Made by a program: the position numbers and the translations under genes. The notes under the pieces are model-generated. The model searched no databases. It was not told the origin of the DNA and was given only the letters and a program-made list of their open reading frames with translations. Of a stretch of DNA of 6,580 bases, positions 1 to 6,580 are shown one piece after another (position 1 is the stretch's first letter; every line of letters starts with the position of its first letter). The stretch is from Candidatus Absconditabacterales bacterium (GTDB taxonomy: Bacteria > Patescibacteria > JAEDAM01 > Absconditabacterales > Absconditicoccaceae): contig CALLUT010000030.1 in the NCBI GenBank assembly GCA_938010495.1, positions 1 to 6,580 of the forward strand, read 5' to 3'.

Positions 1-1
1 A

Positions 2-193
2 AGAGAAATCCCATCAATTCAATTTTATGATCGAACAAAAGGATCTCTTTATGATATTGTAAATATATTTGTATGAACTGAGAAGTGTATTGCAGCAAGA
101 CTGCATATACTACTGTTAGCAGATCATTATTGAGTTGATTACGAGCCACTAATATACCAGGAAAAAATCACAAAAGTACTTCTAAATAAATAA
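2..193 (+). CDS. Polysaccharide pyruvyl transferase family protein (CsaB-like), C-terminal part
   Basis: Only the last 63 codons are present; the start lies before the window. Seen: the frame is open to TAA at 191-193 when UGA (74, 131) is read as Gly. It contains the segment AARLHILLLADHYGV followed by LIYQEKITKVL. Family knowledge: polysaccharide pyruvyl transferases (PF04230, including CsaB) end with an RLH-hhhh-A-xxxGV block and then a (S/I)Y-x-x-K-h block, in this order and spacing. CsaB ketal-pyruvylates the secondary cell-wall polymer that SLH domains bind, which would fit the SLH protein downstream. Inference: the substrate cannot be told from this fragment, and a related glycan pyruvylase is possible. 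A CGA codon at 32 falls in FYD-x-TKGS; it would be Arg normally or Trp under table 37. The stop is 5 bases before the comEC start, which suggests one operon. Confidence 0.62.
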
Positions 194-198
194 ATTCT

Positions 199-1542
199 AT
201 GAATCAATATCTTTATGGCTTCTTATGAAGCATCTTTTTGCTTACATTTTTTTGAAATTACACTTTGTGTCTAACTTTTGTTATTCTGTTTTTTTTAATA
301 TTTAGAAAGCGACACTACTTTTTGTTGTGATCACTACTATGAATTTTATCTGTAGTATGTTTTAATTTGGAGAACAAGCCTGTAAGTATTTTATGAGAAT
401 GATCGTTTTTTGTTGCTACGATACAAAAAACAGTTTGAACCGATAAATATGAAATATCTATTGAAGATAAATCCTATTTATTGAGAAGTAGCAAACACTT
501 GGAAAACAACACAACAGTAAGTTGATATGTTAAAAAAAATGAACCACCCAAAAGTATTATGTTCTCTTGGAAAAATTTTGACATACACTCTCTTGTCTTA
601 GGTAAATTTGATTATAATAAACGATTATTTATCAAAGGGTATTGATGAGATTTGCAAGCAAGTAAGATAATTGTTAGATGAAGCAACAAAAGAACAGTTC
701 GTTGAATATTTGAAACATCTATAACAAATCGCTATTGAACAACAAAAGAAGCATGATTATTGCAGTGAATGATTATCTGATGAAGAAAGCACATAAGTAA
801 GGATCAATATCAAAATTTTATAGATAGTTGATTGGTACATATAATTGCAGTGAGTTGATGAAATATTATGATGGTAATTCTATTTGCAAATATTGTATTC
901 TTTTTTGTCCCAGTAAAACTTAGAAGACTATGTATTTGAGTATTAATAATTTTTTACTTACTTCTTTGTGGTTTTGATAGTTCAATTATAAGAGCTGTTA
1001 TATTTGCCTTAGTGAACATACTTATCATATTTTTATGAACAAGATTATCTTTTAAAAGACTCCTATTATATACACTAACGATTCTGCTTATATATAATCC
1101 TTACTTTTTGATGTATGACGTATGATTATTATTGAGTATCTGAGCCTTGTTGGGTATATATATCTGATCAAAATATTTTAAAACAGGATTTCAGATAGTA
1201 GATTATTATATTACTCCATCATTTTTTGCATGATTATGAGTTATGCCAGTACTTATATTATTTATGTGAAAATTTAATATTTTAGGATCAATATCAACAA
1301 TCATATTGTGACCATTATTGCCACCATTATTAATAATGTGAGTTATGTCTTTACTCGTCAATATTTCCTTGCTTACTTTAGGTGTCAACAAGGCATTATC
1401 CTTTATTTATAAGGTATCAGAATATTGACACGTATATTGAGTCTATATAATTATTGAATGATTTTATATGACTCTATCCGTCATGCTGTGACTATTACTT
1501 GTATATTGATGTCTATATATGTTTATGAAACAAAAACACTAG
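199..1542 (+). CDS. comEC: ComEC/Rec2-type DNA-uptake channel protein, without metallo-beta-lactamase domain
   Basis: A 447-residue membrane protein that is invisible under the standard code: 35 in-frame UGA codons (for example 226, 643, 646, 829, 856, 859, 1123, 1231, 1507) must be Gly. It ends at TAG 1540-1542. Hydrophobic segments lie near residues 5-34 and 41-55. A DUF4131-like soluble region follows, with FDYNK-x-LFIKG at about 137-147. The Competence domain starts near residue 185 with GMIIGGRKHISKDQ. It contains SGLVHIIAVSGGNI (210-223), the family signature SGLxHhhAhSGxNh, then SSIIRA (261-266), NPYFLMYDVGLLLS (300-313) and PSFFAGLGVMPVLILF (340-355). Known role: ComEC carries single-stranded DNA across the cytoplasmic membrane during natural transformation. 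The chain ends in FMKQKH after the last membrane segment, so the C-terminal metallo-beta-lactamase domain of longer ComEC proteins is absent. ATG 199 is the first start after an in-frame TAA at 187. There is no Shine-Dalgarno site. Gly is UGA in 35 of 43 codons. CGA occurs at 310 and 622. Confidence 0.88.
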
Positions 1543-1584
1543 TAAGAAATAAATAAATCTATAGGATTCATGAATACCAATCAA

Positions 1585-1656
1585 AAGGGTGTGGTGTTAA
1601 TGGTAGCACATCAGCCTCCGAAGCTGAAAGTTATGGTTCAAATCCATACACTCTTG
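1585..1656 (+). tRNA. tRNA with CCG anticodon: Arg by the standard code, probably Trp in this organism
   Basis: A full cloverleaf can be drawn. The acceptor stem is AAGGGTG (1585-1591) with CACTCTT (1649-1655), including one G-U pair. U8 is 1592. The D arm is GTGT/GCAC with a TAATGGTA loop (1594-1609). The anticodon stem is a perfect TCAGC/GCTGA, with loop CTCCGAA (1616-1622) and anticodon CCG at 1618-1620. The variable loop has 4 nt. The T arm is TATGG/CCATA with loop TTCAAAT. The discriminator is G1656, and CCA is not encoded. The anticodon reads CGG. Known identity rules from E. coli: ArgRS wants A20, but here position 20 is U. TrpRS uses C35, G73, A1-U72 and G5-C68, and all four are present; A9 is not (G here). 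Inference: this may be a Trp tRNA reading CGG, as expected under table 37. It lies 42 bases after comEC on the same strand and may share its transcript. Confidence 0.85.
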
Positions 1657-1663
1657 CATAACT

Positions 1664-1691
1664 TTGATATAAAATTGTTCCAATATAAAAT
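1664..1691 (+). promoter_or_regulatory. Candidate promoter for the S-layer gene
   Basis: TTGATA (1664-1669) and TAAAAT (1686-1691) are separated by 16 bases, close to the sigma-70 consensus. A start near 1698 would give an untranslated leader of about 230 bases that includes the stem-loop. In DNA this AT-rich such matches are common, so this is a weak inference. The site begins 8 bases after the tRNA. Confidence 0.33.
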
Positions 1692-1754
1692 AACATCATA
1701 ATTTCACAAAATGGCAAATGATTCTTAGTCACACATAATTTAATTAATCGTAGT

Positions 1755-1802
1755 TATGCGTAGAGTCGGTGTAGTTATTATCAACTATTCGACGATTGCA
1801 TA
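1755..1802 (+). promoter_or_regulatory. Long imperfect stem-loop in the S-layer leader
   Basis: Three nested pairing blocks are seen: TATGC (1755-1759) with GCATA (1798-1802), GTCG (1765-1768) with CGAC (1790-1793), and TAGTT (1772-1776) with AACTA (1783-1787). They are separated by small internal loops and closed by the loop ATTATC, giving 14 pairs in total. There is no U-run after it, so it does not look like a terminator. A 5' stem-loop could stabilise a long-lived S-layer mRNA or regulate its translation; this role is inferred. Confidence 0.45.
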
Positions 1803-1925
1803 GAACAATTCTTGCGAGCGCTATGTTTACGATTATCTTGCATTGATGCTAGATTTGAGTACATATGTCCTCATAAGGAGAAATTCCTTGCGATATTTAT
1901 TTTGCGATTTTTTATTATTTATTTA

Positions 1926-4900
1926 ATGACTCACATGAGTATTAAAAAACTATTTGTTGGTTTGGCTGCCTTCGCTGTAGTTGTAACGGGTTTGGCCCTT
2001 ACACCTAACAACGCTAACGGTCAACTAGGTGATGCAGAATTTACTGCTGCGCTATCATGGGCTTACGATTCTGGACTTACTAAGTACAATTCGGAAGCTG
2101 CATTTAACCCATACGGGCTAATTACTAGAGAACAACTCTCTAAATTTACAGCATCTTATGCTGTTTCTAACTTATGTCTTGAAGCTGACACTACTGCTTC
2201 TTGTTCATTTAGTGATGAAAGTACAGGTGACTATTCTCTTACAGAATACGTTACTCTAGCTTGTCAACTAGGACTTGTTAAAGGTTCAAACGGTAAGTTT
2301 ATGTACACAGCTAACGCTCAAAAATGGGCTCTAGCTACTATTCTAAGTAGAGCTATTAGTGCTGCTGCTGGTGAAGCTGCTCCTTCTGAGTCTGCTACTC
2401 CTTGGTATGCTAATCACTTTAATGCTATGAGAGCTTTAGGTGTAACTAAGGAAACTGATGTTTACGCTCTAGAAAAAACTCTTACTAGATATGAAGCTCT
2501 TCTTATGCTTTATAGATCTAGAGTAGAAGACGCTGCTTGTGGTGGTTCTGTAGATATCACAGATCTTCTTACTGACTTGTTCGGTGATGACGATACTACT
2601 GATACAACAGATACTACTGATACAACAGACACAACTACAACAGACACAACTACAACTACTACATCTTCTAATGGTTGAGTAATGGCTTCATTAAGTCCTA
2701 CTACACCAAATGGTGATACAATTCCTTGATTAACATCTTTAGCTGTAACTTCTATAGACTTTACTGCAGATAACGGTGATGTTATTCTTTCAACTGTAGA
2801 ACTAGAAAGATTTGGTCTTTGAAGTGATGATGTTATTACTGAAATCTCACTTGCTGTTGATTGAGAAATTGTATCTAAATCTAGATCATTTAACTCATCT
2901 GATCAAACAGCTAACTTAAGTCTAAACCCTGCTGTAGAAATTATGGATGGTGATACTGTTACTATTGATATTATCGCTACTATTGGTGATGCTGAAGGTA
3001 TTAACGGTTCTACAAACACTATTTCTAACGAAGAATTCCAAGTTGGACTTATCTCATTTGAAACAAATGGATCTGAAAATACTTCTAACTTGCCTATTAA
3101 AGGTAATGAATTCGAAGTTGCTGGTGTAAATGGTGCAGCTGTTACTGTTACTGCTGACGGAACTGTTTCTGATGTAGAACTAGGTGATGATGGTGCTGAA
3201 GTTGCTAAATTTGAAATCGAAAATGATTCAGATGAAAACGTATTCATTACTACTATTACTCTAGAAGACGACGAAAAGAATGCAGATGAAAATCTAATGA
3301 ACTTCGTTCTTGAAACTGGTGGTGATATAGTTGCTAGTACTACATCTACTAATGGTAAATACTTGACTTTTACTTTCGATGAACCATTTATGATTGGTGA
3401 AAACGAAACAGAAGACTTTAAGGTACTTGCTGATGTTGTAGACGGAGCTGGAGATGAAATCGCATTCGGTATTGAAGACGATGACACAATTTACGTTAGA
3501 GGTTATGATGATAGATTTGGTTTCGGTCTTGCCGTAACTGTAGATTATCCTTATGAACTTTTCGAAATTAATGCTGGTGAAATTACTCTTCTTGAAGTAA
3601 ATCTAGATGTTGATGAACTTAGAGATGATAGAGATGATGTTGTTCTTGCTGCATTCGATATTAATGTTAATGCTGGTCAAGATCTTTCTTTAGAAGATAT
3701 TGAATTCACAGTTGAAGAAGTTGTAGCTGGATCTCTAGTTGAACCTTTAGCTGATCACTTCGATGATATTGAATTAATTCTTGTAATTGATTGAGTAAGA
3801 AGAACTTATGATCTAGATATTGATGATAATGGTGGTTCATTTACTGCTGGAGACACTGACCTAAGCGCATTCTTGCCAGAAGGTGGTGATATTACAGTAA
3901 TTCTTGAAGCTGACACTATTAATAATTTCCCTGCCTCATCTCTTGGAGTAGACTTTAGAACTACTTTAGATATTACTTGTAATTCTTCATGAAGTTCATG
4001 TGATGGTCTAGAAATTATTGAAAACATTGACGATGAAGTTGTAAATGATCTTGTACCTACAAGTATAACATTTGATACACTTACTTTCGTTGATACTGAT
4101 ATTGAAGTTAATGGTATTTCTCTTACTGACGTTGATGTTGTAAAAGGATCTATTAATGTTGATGCTGTAATGTTTGAAGTAGAAACTGATGATGTATCTA
4201 GCGCTTCTGTTGAAGGATTTATATTTGAAGGTACTTCATCTGCAGGTCTTTCATTCGGTCAAGATCTTATTACTGCTCTTAGACTTTGGAAGAAAACAGC
4301 TTCTGGTTGGGAACTTCTTGAAGAACAAGGTGGATTTGATATTGATTCAAATGGAGAAATTACATTTGATGACTTTGGAGACATTATTGTTCCTGTAAGT
4401 AGTACTCAATTATTCCTACTTACTGTTGATGTAACTGATAGTGATGAAGCTGCGAATCCAACTCCTTCTAACTTCACTGTTGAACTTACTGATGCTGATA
4501 TTGATGATGATGATAATAAAGCATTAGTAGAATATGGTGATGTTTTAGCTGATATTGATCCTACTGACAATCCTGATGGTAATATTATCTCAAACAGAGA
4601 TATTATTGTTACTGGTGCTGGTGAACTTTCTATCTCAGTTGATACTGCTGATAATGAAGTTGATGAATCTAAATTTATCTTAGCTGGTTCTACTGAAGCT
4701 GCTTCTGAATTTGTTGCTTCATTTGAATTAGTAGCTACTAACGAAGGTGTTGATATTGAAGATATGATTCTAAACGCAACATTTACAGGTGGTGAATTTG
4801 TAGATGCTGTTACTGAAGTTATTGTATATGATGATGACAAAACTACTGAACTATTTAGAGAAATTGTTAATCTATCTACTTCTTCTTCTCCATTAGAAAT

Positions 4901-5678
4901 TGATATGAACAATATTAACCTTATTGTTGATGAAGGTTCTACGAATATTTATATCAAAGTTGTAACTGATTCTATTGGTAATAACTCTAATGGTGATATT
5001 GTTAACAATGTAACATTCTCTCTAAGTATTGATCCAACAGAAGTTGATGGTGTTGATAGTGGTGACGATGTTCTTGTTGAATACTTCGACGCTGATGGTA
5101 TAACACCTATCGTTTGAGAAACAGGACAATCACTTCCATTTAGTGTTATTCCTGTTGCTATATCAGATGTAGAAATGGTTTCAAGTTACGGAAGTAGCTT
5201 CATTATTCCTACTGATACATCAGATGGTAATATTCAAAATGTAGGTATCCTTAAGGTTACTGCTGATACATGGGATAATACAGATACAGTTAATGGTAGT
5301 GAATTAAATCTTCTACTAAATGAAATTAACGTATTTAATACTGCTGGTACTCCTGACGTATCTAACTTCACTATAAGAAGAGTTGATATTTCTGGAGGTA
5401 CTGAATTTACTGGTGTTGCTTCTGGTAATGATGTAACATTTGATCTGTCAACTGGTACTACATCTGATGTAGAACTAGAACCAGGTGAAGTTGCATACTA
5501 CCTAATTAGAGGTGATATCGCATTCGGTACTAATAGTAGTTTCAATATTGGTCTTAGAGATCTAGATGCTGGTGCATTTACATACTCTTCAGACGATCCT
5601 GCACTAGGTTCATTTACAGAACTTAGATTAGGAGTTGATCAAAAAGATTGAGTACAAATTGCTGTTGATAACTCATAG
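1926..5678 (+). CDS. Secreted S-layer protein with three SLH domains and about six acidic beta-sandwich modules
   Basis: A 1250-residue protein, continuous only if eight in-frame UGA codons (2676, 2727, 2820, 2862, 3792, 3990, 5115, 5649) are Gly; it stops at TAG 5676-5678. Domains in order: signal peptide (KK then a hydrophobic run, to about residue 31); three SLH-like repeats at about 36-80, 95-145 and 158-202, with TREQL (67-71) and TRYEAL (187-192) matching the SLH TRxE motif; a Thr/Asp linker (about 221-246); then about 1000 acidic, Thr/Ser-rich residues in predicted beta strands. SLH domains anchor surface layers to pyruvylated cell-wall glycan. An EF-hand-like loop lies at 805-816, and C685 and C692 could form a disulphide. 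ATG 1926 is preferred because its context ATTTAATG is identical at the next gene's start; ATG 1935 (MSIKKL) is equally possible. Every Arg is AGA, every Trp is TGG, and Gly is mostly GGT, which suggests high expression. A strong terminator follows. Confidence 0.88.
2585..2667 (+). repeat. Low-complexity Thr/Asp linker repeat
   Basis: Imperfect repeats of GATACTACT, GATACAACA and GACACAACT encode a run of DTT units that ends in poly-Thr. The run joins the SLH anchor to the beta-sandwich region and probably acts as a flexible, perhaps O-glycosylated, spacer. Such repeats can change length by slippage. Confidence 0.75.
4338..4373 (+). other. EF-hand-like calcium-binding loop within the S-layer protein
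   Basis: The encoded residues DIDSNGEITFDD (805-816) match the 12-residue EF-hand/dockerin-type loop: acidic or Asn at positions 1, 3 and 5, Gly at 6, Ile at 8 and Asp at 12. A looser relative, DIDDNGGSF, is encoded from 3816. Many S-layers need calcium to assemble, so calcium binding is plausible. It is inferred from the motif alone, with no flanking helices seen. Confidence 0.45.
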
Positions 5679-5680
5679 TC

Positions 5681-5704
5681 ATCAATTAGTTGATTAGTAA
5701 TCAA
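5681..5704 (+). repeat. Alternating short inverted repeats after the S-layer stop
   Basis: ATCAA-TTAG-TTGAT (5681-5694) overlaps TTGATT-AGT-AATCAA (5690-5704). The middle arm can pair with either side, giving two mutually exclusive small hairpins just before the terminator. Being AT-rich, the pairing is weak and any function is unknown. Confidence 0.4.
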
Positions 5705-5714
5705 TTATACTACT

Positions 5715-5748
5715 AAAAGCTCCCGACTTAGGTCGGGGCTTTTTTTTT
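5715..5748 (+). terminator. Intrinsic terminator of the S-layer gene
   Basis: AAGC-T-CCCGAC (5717-5727, one bulged T) pairs with GTCGGG-GCTT (5732-5741) across the loop TTAG, and eight T follow (5741-5748). It is the most GC-rich hairpin in the window and lies 37 bases after the S-layer stop. It separates this gene from the lipoprotein gene. Confidence 0.93.
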
Positions 5749-5756
5749 CTAAAGAA

Positions 5757-5787
5757 TTGTTATTACCTGAAAATTAGTTACTATATA
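5757..5787 (+). promoter_or_regulatory. Possible promoter of the lipoprotein gene
   Basis: TTGTTA (5757-5762) and TATATA (5782-5787) lie between the S-layer terminator and the next start. The 19-base spacer is longer than ideal. The strong terminator upstream implies that the lipoprotein gene needs its own promoter, and this is the best match I see. Confidence 0.25.
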
Positions 5788-5814
5788 TCAACTATTTACT
5801 ATTAGTGTAATTTA

Positions 5815-6561
5815 ATGAAGAAATTTTTATGAATGGTACTAGCCTTTTTTTGTATTATATTACTTACTTGATGTACAACTACATGAGTTAAAACCACAGT
5901 AGATTGATGGGTGAATACTCTTGTACAAAAAGATCAAGAAAAACAACAAGGGTTTGTTTTAACCAAGGAACTTTTATATGATGAATATGATCAAGATAAT
6001 CAAGAAATTATGCTTTCTGATATATGATTAGTTGCAATTCCTGATTTTTGTACATTATTAAACCCAGCTGATCAATCTAAACTAAAAAACATTAGTCTTG
6101 CTAATAATGATATTAAGTATGCAGCTCAAGACTTGAGTTGCCTTACATGATTGGAAAGATTAAATTTGGCTTACAATAATATTGAAACAATTTGAAACTT
6201 ATGAGAATTACCAGCACTAAGAGAATTATTATTACAAAAAAATGAAATTGCAGCTATTCAATCTTTTCCTAATCTTCCTTCTCTTGAAACCTTAAATTTA
6301 AGTTATAATAAACTTAAGGAATTATCGAATCTTTGAAATTTAAAAAACCGTTTCCGTGATACGGTGCATAGTTATGCATCATGGAAACTCGTTGTTTTCA
6401 ATCTCAATGATGTTGGCATGGAATATGAAAGTAGAAATTATTGTGGCCGAAATATTGGAACTGACGGTGATTCAAACTTTATCTTTAGCAATGATTTTCT
6501 GAAACAAGTTCTGGTGCATGAATTGTTGAGCAATAAAGTATCGCATTTCATAGAGGAATAA
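5815..6561 (+). CDS. Leucine-rich-repeat lipoprotein, C-terminus of doubtful origin
   Basis: The frame codes for 248 residues, with nine UGA read as Gly, and ends at TAA 6559-6561. The N-terminus MKKFLGMVLAFFCIILLTGC is a lipoprotein signal with lipobox LLTGC; Cys20 would be lipidated, and the lipobox Gly is itself a UGA. Residues 90-178 form four leucine-rich repeats starting at L90, L113, L135 and L157. They follow the pattern LxxLxLxxNxI and have a period of 22. LRR proteins usually bind other proteins, so a role in surface contact is possible but inferred. A fifth repeat should start at residue 179 (base 6349), but the pattern stops there: Arg CGT stands at the Leu position and no repeat follows. 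Before this point Gly is UGA in 9 of 10 codons; after it all four Gly codons are GGN. The genuine protein may therefore continue differently, and residues 179-248 may not belong to it. The start shares ATTTAATG with the S-layer gene. Confidence 0.75.
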
Positions 6562-6580
6562 AAGACTAACTTTAAGCCGA
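6349..6580. other. Segment with different codon usage, possibly foreign or a chimeric join
   Basis: From about 6349 the sequence becomes richer in G and C, UGA-Gly vanishes from the open frame, and CGT, GGC and CGA codons appear. The LRR repeat also breaks off. The reading frame stays open by chance or design to 6561. I recognise no protein family here in any frame of either strand. An inverted repeat (6350-6388) sits exactly at the change. Options are recent insertion, a contig-end misjoin or amplification chimera, or a real unrelated C-terminal domain. Confidence 0.5.
6350..6388. repeat. Imperfect inverted repeat at the composition break
   Basis: The outer arms GTTTCC (6350-6355) and GGAAAC (6383-6388) and the inner arms TGCATA (6365-6370) and TATGCA (6373-6378) flank a 2-base centre. 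Unpaired bases on the left arm include TACGG. The position at the codon-usage change is notable; the function is unknown. Confidence 0.55.

Larger units (their letters stand above)
1657..1925 (+). other. Non-coding leader region of the S-layer gene
   Basis: No convincing gene lies between the tRNA and the S-layer start. The frame-0 extension up to 1812 has no signal-peptide or family features and different composition, so I treat it as untranslated. The region holds a candidate promoter (1664-1691), a long stem-loop (1755-1802), the repeated heptamer TTGCGAT (1888-1894 and 1902-1908) and an isolated AAGGAG (1875-1880). The short gap 1543-1584 before the tRNA shows nothing but AT-rich sequence. 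Confidence 0.6.

Noticed and set aside
1..189. Frame-1 open stretch ending in TAA at 187, also open under UGA=Gly
   Set aside because: Its residues match no family, whereas the overlapping frame ending at 193 shows the RLH and YxxK pattern of pyruvyl transferases.
182..200. AAATAAATAAAT followed by CTAT, also at 1547-1562
   Set aside because: A simple AT-rich repeat after two stop codons; likely chance in this composition.
1206..1391. Minus-strand ORF of 61 codons
   Set aside because: It lies inside the ComEC membrane domain and is its antisense shadow.
1812..1925. N-terminal extension of the S-layer frame starting at TTG 1812
   Set aside because: It would place about 38 unlike residues, several of them Cys and Arg, before a clear signal peptide. 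Its CGA and CGC codons do not occur in the rest of the gene.
2585..2667. Short regular repeats that could suggest a CRISPR array
   Set aside because: Units are 9 bases with no spacers and encode an in-frame Thr/Asp linker.
2903..3487. Minus-strand ORF of 194 codons, Ser/Val/Thr-rich
   Set aside because: Antisense of the GAT/GAA/GGT-rich S-layer gene; the composition is the mirror of that bias. The minus ORFs at 3806-4027 and 4406-4912 are rejected for the same reason.
1926..5678. Several separate genes or a pseudogene broken by stop codons
   Set aside because: All pieces share one frame, every internal stop is UGA, and the protein logic is continuous, so recoding explains it.

Overview
The window reads sensibly only if UGA is a sense codon for glycine. 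With that rule, short blocks fuse into four same-strand genes, each ending at TAA or TAG. UGA=Gly (translation table 25) is known from the CPR lineages Absconditabacteria (SR1) and Gracilibacteria (BD1-5). Two clues point to Absconditabacterales, where CGA and CGG are also reported to be read as Trp (table 37, from memory). One is a CGA codon at the aromatic position of the ComEC FDYxx(Y/W)L motif. The other is a tRNA with a CCG anticodon that carries Trp-like rather than Arg-like identity bases. The AT-rich composition, tight gene spacing and lack of obvious Shine-Dalgarno sites before the starts fit a reduced CPR genome.

Layout, all on the + strand: (1) 2-193, the 3' end of a polysaccharide pyruvyl transferase (CsaB-like) gene; (2) 199-1542, a ComEC-type DNA-uptake channel with 35 in-frame UGA codons and no metallo-beta-lactamase tail; (3) 1585-1656, a tRNA with anticodon CCG; (4) 1657-1925, a non-coding leader with a candidate promoter and a long stem-loop; (5) 1926-5678, a 1250-residue secreted S-layer protein with three SLH domains, a Thr/Asp linker and about six acidic beta-sandwich modules, followed by a strong intrinsic terminator at 5715-5748; (6) 5815-6561, a lipoprotein with leucine-rich repeats. 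In the last gene, codon usage and repeat phase break at about 6349, so the final 230 bases may be foreign or misassembled.

The genes suggest a cell-envelope theme. CsaB-type enzymes add pyruvate ketals to the cell-wall glycan that SLH domains bind, so gene 1 could make the anchor for the S-layer protein. ComEC and the lipoprotein also act at the envelope. The S-layer gene uses UGA for only 8 of about 101 glycines and AGA for every arginine, while its neighbours use UGA for most glycines. This suggests that highly expressed genes avoid the reassigned codons.
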